Part shown: positions 1 to 4,202 of the stretch, in pieces
How the letters are laid out: every line of letters begins with the position of its first letter
Position numbering within the stretch: position 1 is the first letter of the stretch
Origin: an uncultured Oscillospiraceae bacterium
GTDB taxonomy: Bacteria > Bacillota > Clostridia > Oscillospirales > Ruminococcaceae
Direction: 5' to 3'
Assembly: GCA_958403605.1 (NCBI GenBank)
Contig: CATXYA010000140.1
Location: 1-5,748 of the forward strand
DNA length: 5,748 bases
Program-made: the position numbers and the translations under genes
Notes under the pieces: model-generated
Seen by the model: only the letters and a program-made list of their open reading frames with translations
Told to the model about the DNA's origin: nothing
Database searches by the model: none

Positions 1-158
1 ACGGCGGGCCGGAACGCGGCCACCGCGTCCCGCACCGCCTCCGCCCGCGCCAGGTCCAGCTCCCCGCGCCCCGGCGCCCACACCGTGCAGCACGGCCCGT
101 AAAAAGCGGCGAGCCGGCTGCCCAAAAAGCCGCCGGCCCCCGTGATCAACAGCTTCAT
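1..158 (-). CDS. RmlD-like NAD(P)-dependent SDR oxidoreductase, N-terminal part (truncated by window edge)
   Basis: Reading the minus strand from the ATG at 158-156 gives 52 residues starting MKLLITGAGGFLGSRLAAFY. Residues 3-13 are a beta strand followed by the Rossmann glycine motif of extended short-chain dehydrogenases (T6-G-A-G-G-F-L-G13), which binds NAD(P). The later GRGELDLARAEAV stretch (about residues 29-41) resembles the 'ELDI/T...' segment of dTDP-4-dehydrorhamnose reductase (RmlD) relatives. The gene leaves the window at position 1, so the catalytic YxxxK is not visible and the substrate cannot be named. The start is supported by AGGAGG (minus strand, 168-163) four bases upstream. 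The ATG overlaps the TGA of the upstream regulator gene (ATGA, 158-155), so the two are probably cotranscribed and translationally coupled. Family assignment is fairly safe; the RmlD subfamily is inference from the first 50 residues. Confidence 0.8.
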   Translation of the reverse strand, partial: MKLLITGAGGFLGSRLAAFYGPCCTVWAPGRGELDLARAEAVRDAVAAFRPA

Positions 159-547
159 GCGTCCTCCTGCGCCGCGCGGGCCGTCACGCCCCGGGCATGC
201 GCCAGGATCTTTTCAAACGTCTCCTCGCTCAGGTCGTGCTCGATCTTGCAGGCGTCGGCGGCGGCTGTCTCCGGGCTCACGCCCAGGCGCACGAAAAATT
301 CCGTCAGCAGCTTGTGCCGCTCGTACACGCGCGCCGCCACCTGGTAGCCCTCCTCCGTCAGCGACAGCAGGCCCTCCTGGTCCACGGTGATATAGCCGCT
401 CTCCCGCAGCTTTTTCATCGCCACGCTGACGCTGGCCTTGGTGAAGCCCAGCTCGCGGGCCACATCGATGGAGCGCACCGCGCCCTTGCGCTCCTTGAGC
501 ATCAAAATGCGCTCCAGATAATCTTCCGCCGATTCGTGGATCTCCAT
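155..547 (-). CDS. DtxR/MntR-family metal-dependent transcriptional regulator
   Basis: This 130-residue protein has the DtxR-family layout: a winged helix-turn-helix at about residues 25-60 (SIDVARELGFTKASVSVAMKKL, then GYI) and a metal-binding dimerisation domain at about 70-120. It lacks the third, SH3-like domain of DtxR/IdeR, so in size it matches MntR (about 140 residues). Likely metal ligands by alignment to family knowledge are D9, E12, H78, C100, E103 and H104 (motif CKIEHDLSEE). D9 is the residue typical of MntR, whereas C100 is at the position where MntR has Glu and DtxR/IdeR have Cys, so metal choice (Mn(II) or Fe(II)) is uncertain. The start at 547 has AGGAGG 8 bases upstream. It is divergent from the feo operon, whose control region has two palindromes suited to a dimer; repression of feo by this protein is inference. 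It also overlaps the next gene by 4 bp. Confidence 0.9.
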   Translation of the reverse strand: MEIHESAEDYLERILMLKERKGAVRSIDVARELGFTKASVSVAMKKLRESGYITVDQEGLLSLTEEGYQVAARVYERHKLLTEFFVRLGVSPETAAADACKIEHDLSEETFEKILAHARGVTARAAQEDA

Positions 548-629
548 GGCGGTTGCCTCCTCTCAAAGCCCGGCGTCCGGCGCCCGCTTATTATGTTCAA
601 GGGTATCACAATCATTTTTTTTTCGCAAG

Positions 630-641
630 TTTTCCGGAAAA
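630..641. repeat. Perfect 12-bp palindrome in the divergent region
   Basis: TTTTCCGGAAAA is fully self-complementary and lies between the regulator gene and the feo promoter, just upstream of the -35 element at 657. It may be a protein-binding site or simply part of the AT-rich upstream region; nothing else in the window repeats it. Confidence 0.3.
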
Positions 642-656
642 ATTTGACATTGCTCC

Positions 657-685
657 TTGACAAGGCCGGTTAGCCGTGGTAAACT
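657..685 (+). promoter_or_regulatory. Predicted sigma-A-type promoter of the feo operon
   Basis: A perfect -35 hexamer TTGACA (657-662) is followed after exactly 17 bp by TAAACT (680-685), which matches TATAAT at four of six positions. Transcription would start near 692, about 75 bp before feoA1, inside or just ahead of the perfect inverted repeat at 699-718. The spacer holds a half-site GGTTAGCC (668-675) similar to the arms of that repeat, so the promoter could be covered by more than one repressor dimer. Confidence 0.6.
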
Positions 686-698
686 TCATTTTGTTCAA

Positions 699-718
699 TG
701 GTTAGCAATCGCTAACCA
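699..718. promoter_or_regulatory. Operator 1: inverted repeat TGGTTAGC-N4-GCTAACCA ahead of feoA1
   Basis: The arms TGGTTAGC (699-706) and GCTAACCA (711-718) are perfect reverse complements separated by AATC. The core reads TTAG-N6-CTAA. It covers roughly +8 to +27 relative to the predicted transcription start, a position where a bound dimer would block transcription. The same core and spacing occur again at 1258-1277. Its placement beside a divergent DtxR-family gene makes that protein the obvious candidate ligand, although the spacing is not that of the classical DtxR/IdeR iron box. Confidence 0.65.
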
Positions 719-747
719 AGAGGCGCGCCCGCACGGGTGCAAAGGGG

Positions 748-761
748 AAGGAGGCAGGAGG
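748..761 (+). promoter_or_regulatory. Double Shine-Dalgarno of feoA1
   Basis: Two purine-rich sites follow each other: AAGGAGG (748-754) and AGGAGG (756-761). The first lies 11 bases before ATG 766 and 8 before TTG 763; the second is only 4 bases before ATG 766. The pair leaves the exact feoA1 start (TTG 763 or ATG 766) open by one codon, but both sites fit it better than the internal ATG at 778. Confidence 0.5.
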
Positions 762-765
762 TTTG

Positions 766-975
766 ATGCCTTTGACAATGGCAAGACCGGGCGAAACGGT
801 GACGATCCGCAAGGTCACCGGCAAGGACGAGGTGCGCCAGCATTTGGCGGAGCTGGGCTTTGTGGTGGACGGCAGCGTCACCGTCGTCAGCGAGATCGCG
901 GGCAACCTGATCCTGCAGGTGAAGGAAAGCCGCATCGCATTGGATAAGACCCTGGCGCAGCGCGTGATGATCTGA
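766..975 (+). CDS. feoA: FeoA family protein, first copy (ferrous iron transport)
   Basis: This 69-residue protein (MPLTMARPGETVTIRKV...) is a stand-alone FeoA: a small beta-rich SH3-like domain found in the cytoplasm beside the FeoB permease. The diagnostic segments are the opening PLTMARPGE, the helix KDEVRQHLAELGFVVDG (residues 20-36) and the ending GNLILQVKESRIALDKTLAQRVMI (47-69), in which the fold's last strand leads into the typical SRIALD motif. FeoA is thought to support or regulate FeoB-driven Fe(II) uptake; its exact role is not settled. It is the first gene of the operon, 18 bp after which an ATG-bearing leader leads into feoA2. I take ATG 766; a TTG one codon earlier (763) would add a single Met. 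Regulation is expected through the operator at 699-718. Confidence 0.93.
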   Translation: MPLTMARPGETVTIRKVTGKDEVRQHLAELGFVVDGSVTVVSEIAGNLILQVKESRIALDKTLAQRVMI

Positions 976-1017
976 CAGGCGCCGCGGTCCTGCATGGAAA
1001 GAATGGAGGAACAACAG

Positions 1018-1239
1018 ATGAAAACACTCAAAGACGCCAAGGTGGGCGACACCGTCACCGTCAAGCGGCTGCACGGCGAGGGGCCGGTGAAGCGCCGCAT
1101 CATGGACATGGGCATCACCAAGGGCGCCGAGCTGCACGTGCGCAAGGTGGCCCCCCTGGGCGACCCCATGGAGCTGAACGTGCGCGGCTACGAGCTCAGC
1201 GTGCGCAAGGCCGACGCCGCCATGATCGAGGTCCTGTGA
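1018..1239 (+). CDS. feoA: FeoA family protein, second copy (ferrous iron transport)
   Basis: This 73-residue protein (MKTLKDAKVGDTVTVKRL...) is a second, clearly different FeoA. It carries the classic motif series: LKDAKVGDTVTVKRLHGEGPVKRRIMDMGITKG in two adjoining blocks (residues 4-36), then AELHVRKVAPLGDPMELNVRGYELSVRKADA (37-67), including the conserved MDMGI and the P-x-x-GDP-x-E-x-x-V-R-G-Y segment. This is the type most often located directly before feoB, and is the more canonical copy. The start at ATG 1018 is chosen because GGAGG (1005-1009) lies 8 bases upstream; an in-frame ATG at 994 would add eight residues but would place the ribosome site inside the gene. The gene ends 59 bp before feoB, and that gap holds the second operator. 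Confidence 0.95.
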   Translation: MKTLKDAKVGDTVTVKRLHGEGPVKRRIMDMGITKGAELHVRKVAPLGDPMELNVRGYELSVRKADAAMIEVL

Positions 1240-1257
1240 GCGGTTTGTGTTACCCAG

Positions 1258-1277
1258 TGGTTAGTTACAACTAATAG
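1258..1277. promoter_or_regulatory. Operator 2: TTAG-N6-CTAA repeat between feoA2 and feoB
   Basis: TTAGTT (1261-1266) and AACTAA (1269-1274) are perfect reverse complements separated by AC. Aligned with 699-718, both begin TGGTTAG and have CTAA at the same distance (TTAG-N6-CTAA), so they look like two sites for one dimeric regulator. No convincing -35/-10 pair was found that would leave the feoB ribosome site intact, so this may act as an internal operator, a roadblock to read-through, or control a non-canonical promoter. Confidence 0.5.
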
Positions 1278-1298
1278 AATTGAGGAGGAACGGGAAGT

Positions 1299-3482
1299 AT
1301 GAGCATTACCATCGCCCTTGCCGGCAACCCCAACTGCGGCAAGACTACCATGTTCAACGACCTGACGGGTTCCAGCCAGTATGTAGGCAACTGGCCCGGC
1401 GTCACGGTGGAAAAAAAGGAGGGCCGGCTGCGGGGCCACAAGGATGTGGTCATCCAGGACCTGCCCGGCATCTATTCCCTCAGCCCCTATACCCTGGAGG
1501 AGGTGGTGGCCCGCGGCTACCTGGTCAAGGAAAAGCCAGACGTCATCCTCAACATCGTGGACGGCACCAACGTCGAGCGCAACCTCTACCTCACCACCCA
1601 GCTCATCGAGCTGGGCCTGCCCGTGGTCATCGCCGTCAACATGATCGACCTGGTGCGCAAAAACGGCGACAAGATCGACCTCAAGAAATTGAGCGCGTCC
1701 CTGGGCTGCCCCGTGCTGGAGGCAAGCGCCCTCAAGGGCGAGGGCAGCATGGCCGTGGCGGAAGCGGCCATCGCGGCCGCGGGCGCAAAAAAGCCGGGCG
1801 AGCCGCCCCACGTGTTCACCGGCAGCGTGGAGCACGCCATCGCCCACATCGAGGAATCCATCTCCGCCCTGGTGGACCCGCAGAACCTGCGCTGGTACGC
1901 CATCAAGCTGTTCGAGCGGTACGAAAAGGTCACCGCCGAGCTGGCGCTGGACAGCGCCCTGGCGGCCCATCTGGAGACGCATATCCGGGACTGTGAAAAA
2001 GAGCTGGACGACGACGCCGAGAGCATCATCACCAACCAGCGCTACGCGACCATCAGCAAGGTGGTGGACGCCTGCGTGGTCAAAAAGGCCGCCAAGCACA
2101 GCCTCACCGTCTCCGACAAGATCGACCGCATCGTCACCAACCGCGTGCTGGCCCTGCCCATCTTTGTGGGCGTCATGTGGCTGGTGTACTGGGTGGCCAT
2201 GGGCCCCCTGGGCACCTTCCTCACGGATTGGACCAACGACGTCTTTGCCGCCGAATGGCTCCAGGGCGGCGCCGCGGCCCTGCTGGGAAGCTGGGGCGTG
2301 GCCGATTGGCTCATCGGCCTCATCGCCGACGGCATCATCGGCGGCGTGGGCGCCGTGCTGGGCTTCGTGCCGCAGATGCTGGTGCTGTTCCTGATGCTGT
2401 CCATCCTGGAGGACGTGGGCTATATGGCCCGCATCGCCTTCATCCTGGACCGCGTGTTCCGCAAATTCGGCCTCTCCGGCAAGAGCTTCATCCCCATGCT
2501 CATCGGCTCGGGCTGCGGCGTGCCGGGCGTCATGGCCTCCCGCACCATCGAAAATGACCGGGACCGCAAAATGACCATCATGACCACCTGCTTTGTGCCC
2601 TGCGGGGCCAAAATGCCCATCATCGGCCTGTTTGCGGGCGCGCTGTTCGGCGGCAGCGGCCTTATCGCCGTCAGCGCCTACTTCATCGGCGTGGCCGCCA
2701 TCATCGTCAGCGGCATCCTGCTGAAAAAGCTGAAGGCCTTTGCCGGTGAGCCCGCGCCCTTTGTCATGGAGCTGCCCGCCTACCATGTGCCCAGCGCCAA
2801 AAACGTGCTGCACGCCACCTGGGAGCGCGGCTGGAGCTTCATCAAGCGCGCCGGCACCATCATCCTGGCCTCCTCCGTCATCCTGTGGTTTTTGCAGGGC
2901 TTCGGTTTCGTGGACGGCGCCTTCGGCATGGTGGAGGACAACAACTCCAGCCTGCTGGCCGCCGTCGGCCGCAGCATCGCCTTCCTCTTCGCGCCCCTGG
3001 GCTTTGGCGACTGGCAGTCCACGGTGGCGACGTTCACCGGCCTGATCGCAAAGGAAAACGTGGTCTCCACCTTCGGCGTCCTGTTCCACCTGGGCGAGGA
3101 AGTCGCGGAGGATGACGCCGGGCTGTGGGCCGCCGTCGCCCAGCACTACACCGCCCTCACCGCCTACAGCTTCATGATCTTCAACCTGCTGTGCGCGCCG
3201 TGCTTCGCGGCCATGGGCGCCATCAAGCGCGAGATGAACAACGGCAAGTGGACCGCCGCCGCCATCGGCTATATGTGCGGCTTCGCCTACGCCGCGTCCC
3301 TGATCGTGTACCAGCTGGGCGGCCTCCTCACCGGAGAAGTCGGCTTCGGCGCCGGCACGGTGGCCGCCGTCCTGGTGCTGGCGGGTCTCATCTATCTGCT
3401 CGTCCGCCGCAATCGGTACAACGCCGATTATCAAAAAGGCTCCAATTTCTCCGTCAAAGTAAACGAGAAGCTGGGCGTATGA
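1299..3482 (+). CDS. feoB: FeoB, ferrous iron transporter (GTPase-permease)
   Basis: This 727-residue protein imports Fe(II) across the cytoplasmic membrane. The N-terminal G domain has all motifs: G1 GNPNCGKT (9-16), G2 T36 in GVTVE, G3 DLPG (54-57), G4 NMID (114-117) and G5 SALKGEG (143-149). A helical linker/GDI-like region follows (about 170-270). The membrane part starts near residue 283 and holds about ten hydrophobic segments (for example 283-303, 357-371, 437-476, 516-533, 615-640, 655-703). Two signature gates are present: GSGCGVPG (403-410) and TTCFVPCGAKMPII (429-442), with Cys406, Cys431 and Cys435, plus LLCAPC (630-635), typical of Firmicute FeoB. No FeoC-like domain or gene is seen. 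The start is supported by GAGGAGG (1282-1288), 10 bases upstream. The next gene begins 16 bp after the stop, indicating cotranscription. Confidence 0.98.
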   Translation: MSITIALAGNPNCGKTTMFNDLTGSSQYVGNWPGVTVEKKEGRLRGHKDVVIQDLPGIYSLSPYTLEEVVARGYLVKEKPDVILNIVDGTNVERNLYLTTQLIELGLPVVIAVNMIDLVRKNGDKIDLKKLSASLGCPVLEASALKGEGSMAVAEAAIAAAGAKKPGEPPHVFTGSVEHAIAHIEESISALVDPQNLRWYAIKLFERYEKVTAELALDSALAAHLETHIRDCEKELDDDAESIITNQRYATISKVVDACVVKKAAKHSLTVSDKIDRIVTNRVLALPIFVGVMWLVYWVAMGPLGTFLTDWTNDVFAAEWLQGGAAALLGSWGVADWLIGLIADGIIGGVGAVLGFVPQMLVLFLMLSILEDVGYMARIAFILDRVFRKFGLSGKSFIPMLIGSGCGVPGVMASRTIENDRDRKMTIMTTCFVPCGAKMPIIGLFAGALFGGSGLIAVSAYFIGVAAIIVSGILLKKLKAFAGEPAPFVMELPAYHVPSAKNVLHATWERGWSFIKRAGTIILASSVILWFLQGFGFVDGAFGMVEDNNSSLLAAVGRSIAFLFAPLGFGDWQSTVATFTGLIAKENVVSTFGVLFHLGEEVAEDDAGLWAAVAQHYTALTAYSFMIFNLLCAPCFAAMGAIKREMNNGKWTAAAIGYMCGFAYAASLIVYQLGGLLTGEVGFGAGTVAAVLVLAGLIYLLVRRNRYNADYQKGSNFSVKVNEKLGV

Positions 3483-3498
3483 CATGGAGGTGTCCGCA

Positions 3499-3654
3499 AT
3501 GAATGTTCCCACCATCCTCGTCGGCCTCGCGGTGCTGGCGGTCCTCGCCGCCATCCTCGTCGGCCAAGTGCGCAAAAAGAAAAAGGGCGGCGGCTGTGGC
3601 TGCGGCTGCTCCGGCTGCCCCAGCGCCGGGCTGTGCCACCCCCGCCAGCCCTAA
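3499..3654 (+). CDS. FeoB-associated Cys-rich membrane peptide (51 residues)
   Basis: This short gene lies between feoB and the terminator. Translation from ATG 3499 gives a hydrophobic helix (residues 4-24, VPTILVGLAVLAVLAAILVG), a stop-transfer patch RKKKK (25-29) that should stay in the cytoplasm, and a Cys-rich tail GGGCGCGCSGCPSAGLC (30-46) with five cysteines (33, 35, 37, 40, 46) and one His (47). The layout matches the small 'FeoB-associated Cys-rich membrane protein' family seen downstream of feoB in Firmicutes. A role in binding or handing on Fe(II) at the FeoB exit is plausible but inferred. GGAGG (3486-3490) eight bases upstream selects ATG 3499 over the in-frame ATG at 3484, which lacks a ribosome site. 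It is too small for most gene finders' cut-offs and easily missed. Confidence 0.88.
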   Translation: MNVPTILVGLAVLAVLAAILVGQVRKKKKGGGCGCGCSGCPSAGLCHPRQP

Positions 3655-3665
3655 CCATCCTTCGC

Positions 3666-3693
3666 AGAGGCGGCCTTTGGCCGCCTCTTTTTT
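3666..3693 (+). terminator. Intrinsic terminator of the feo operon
   Basis: AGAGGCGGCC (3666-3675) pairs perfectly with GGCCGCCTCT (3679-3688) across a TTT loop, and the stem runs straight into a run of Ts (to 3693). It lies 11 bp after the stop of the Cys-rich peptide gene and points in the direction of the operon. There is no A-run on the 5' side, so it should work one way only. Confidence 0.9.
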
Positions 3694-3726
3694 GCTGCTC
3701 ACTGCTTCGCATTTCGCGGAGGGAAT

Positions 3727-3752
3727 GTTCTTTCTCGGTCCCGAGAAAGAAC
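3727..3752. repeat. Perfect 12-bp inverted repeat with 2-base loop
   Basis: GTTCTTTCTCGG (3727-3738) and CCGAGAAAGAAC (3741-3752) are exact reverse complements separated by TC. It lacks a following T-run, so it is not a standard terminator; it forms the left end of the hairpin cluster and has the look of an interspersed extragenic palindrome. Confidence 0.75.
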
Positions 3753-3761
3753 CAAAGAGGG

Positions 3762-3791
3762 GCGAGGGGGGCATTGCGAGGCCCCCCTCGC
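3762..3791. repeat. Perfect 11-bp G-rich inverted repeat
   Basis: GCGAGGGGGGC (3762-3772) pairs exactly with GCCCCCCTCGC (3781-3791) across an 8-base loop. The stem is almost entirely G-C and includes six consecutive G-C pairs. Confidence 0.7.
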
Positions 3792-3815
3792 GACCCCCCG
3801 GCGCTAAACAAGGTG

Positions 3816-3890
3816 GGCCACAGCCGAGCGTTCGCTAACAGTAATCGCGCCATAACGCTCACTCGATGCGTTGCATCGTCGGCTGTGGCC
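3816..3890. repeat. 75-bp nested inverted repeat with three-way-junction fold
   Basis: A 12-bp outer stem, GGCCACAGCCGA (3816-3827) with TCGGCTGTGGCC (3879-3890), encloses two further stems: GCGTT (3828-3832) with AACGC (3854-3858), extended inside by CGC (3833-3835) with GCG (3847-3849), and CGATGC (3864-3869) with GCATCG (3873-3878) on a 3-base loop. The parts are compatible and fold as a three-way junction on either strand. It lacks a T-arm consensus, anticodon arm and CCA end, so it is not a tRNA. Function unknown. Confidence 0.65.
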
Positions 3891-3898
3891 GATTCCAA

Positions 3899-3937
3899 TG
3901 GGGGCTTCCGCCCCCAAGCCCCGTTGCATGGGCAACG
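3899..3937. repeat. Adjacent hairpins with alternative pairing
   Basis: TGGGGGC (3899-3905) pairs with GCCCCCA (3910-3916) on a TTCC loop. The same G-run can also pair as GGGGCTT (3901-3907) with AAGCCCC (3916-3922), so the two folds exclude each other. A further hairpin, CGTTGC (3922-3927) with GCAACG (3932-3937), follows at once. Confidence 0.5.
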
Positions 3938-3944
3938 CCCCTGC

Positions 3945-3966
3945 GCGCCCCCCAAGAGGAGGGCGC
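3945..3966. repeat. Short inverted repeat GCGCCC/GGGCGC
   Basis: GCGCCC (3945-3950) and GGGCGC (3961-3966) are exact complements across a 10-base loop. On its own this could be chance in GC-rich DNA; it is listed because it continues the hairpin series. Confidence 0.35.
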
Positions 3967-3995
3967 CCACGGGCCTGCCGTCCGTGTTCCCCTGA

Positions 3996-4021
3996 TTCGC
4001 AGCGGCGGCCATTGGCCGCCG
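3996..4021. repeat. Near-copy of the feo terminator stem, without T-run
   Basis: CGGCGGCC (4003-4010) pairs with GGCCGCCG (4014-4021) on an ATT loop. Together with the preceding TTCGCAG it matches the sequence at 3661-3685 over 25 bases with only two differences, one in the loop and one in the stem, and the stem change is compensated on the other arm. No T-run follows, so it should not terminate. Confidence 0.7.
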
Positions 4022-4072
4022 AAGCGCATCGCACCGCTGGACCCGCCCGCATCCCATCCCCGCGGAAAAACA

Positions 4073-4106
4073 ACACTTTTTCGGTGGACACTTTCCGAAA
4101 AAGTGT
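4073..4106. repeat. Perfect 12-bp inverted repeat with 10-base loop
   Basis: ACACTTTTTCGG (4073-4084) and CCGAAAAAGTGT (4095-4106) are exact reverse complements. The loop repeats the ACACTTT heptamer (4088-4094) of the left arm. It is the last strong hairpin before the TetR promoter and marks a change from GC-rich to AT-richer sequence. Confidence 0.7.
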
Positions 4107-4163
4107 GCCAATTCCTGCCAAAAAACCAGCGGAAAGTTTGTCCAACAAGGCAAAGCCTCTTTT

Positions 4164-4172
4164 TGGTATAAT
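4164..4172 (+). promoter_or_regulatory. Extended -10 promoter of the tetR-GH2 unit
   Basis: A perfect TATAAT (4167-4172) is preceded by TG with one intervening base (TGG, 4164-4166), the extended -10 form that can work without a good -35. No clear TTGACA-like hexamer is found at 16-18 bp. Transcription would start near 4179, about 24 bases before the TetR start. No obvious palindromic TetR operator overlaps it, apart from weak short repeats. Confidence 0.65.
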
Positions 4173-4202
4173 GAAGAGAAGAAAATCGAAGGAGGATGCC
4201 GC

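Larger units (their letters stand above)
3694..4163. other. Gene-free, hairpin-dense intergenic region
   Basis: About 470 bp separate the feo terminator from the TetR promoter. No reading frame on either strand has both a ribosome site and recognisable protein features; the open frames present reflect GC-rich palindromic sequence. In their place there are at least seven perfect inverted repeats in close succession (listed separately), several with 11-12 bp arms, which is far more than chance. The region could be an assembly of interspersed repeat elements (REP- or MITE-like), or a transcribed structured RNA; no target-site duplication or transposase remnant was found. Confidence 0.65.

Noticed and set aside
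590..595. Minus-strand CATAAT as -10 of the metal regulator gene
   Set aside because: The hexamer matches well, but no -35-like sequence lies 15-18 bp upstream on that strand and no TG extension is present, so the promoter of this gene cannot be placed with confidence.
644..649. First TTGACA as the -35 of the feo promoter
   Set aside because: At 17 bp spacing the -10 would be CGGTTA, a poor match, whereas the second TTGACA (657-662) has TAAACT at the correct distance.
1275..1280. TAGAAT as the -10 of an internal feoB promoter
   Set aside because: Transcription would begin near 1287, within the feoB ribosome site at 1282-1288, and no good -35 is found at 16-18 bp.
1188..3575. Very long open frame of 795 codons on the minus strand opposite feoB
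   Set aside because: It is the antisense shadow of a high-GC gene: the translation is a repetitive mix of H, A, G, D, and Q without domains, and the plus strand encodes an unambiguous FeoB.
3816..3890. tRNA-like element (75 bases, multi-branched)
   Set aside because: It has only two inner hairpins, a 12-bp closing stem, no T-arm consensus, no identifiable anticodon arm and no CCA.
3804..4148. Minus-strand frame of 114 codons in the intergenic region, and overlapping plus-strand frames (3633-3995, 3866-4171)
   Set aside because: No good ribosome site, overlapping frames on both strands, and the sequence is built from inverted repeats. The frames look like products of GC-rich repeat sequence.
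3694..4163. CRISPR array
   Set aside because: The region has inverted repeats of differing sequence, not regularly spaced identical direct repeats with unique spacers.
4148..4164. Terminator-like AGGC-AAA-GCCT followed by Ts just before the TetR promoter
   Set aside because: The stem is only 4 bp, too weak for a credible intrinsic terminator, and it lies immediately upstream of the -10 element.
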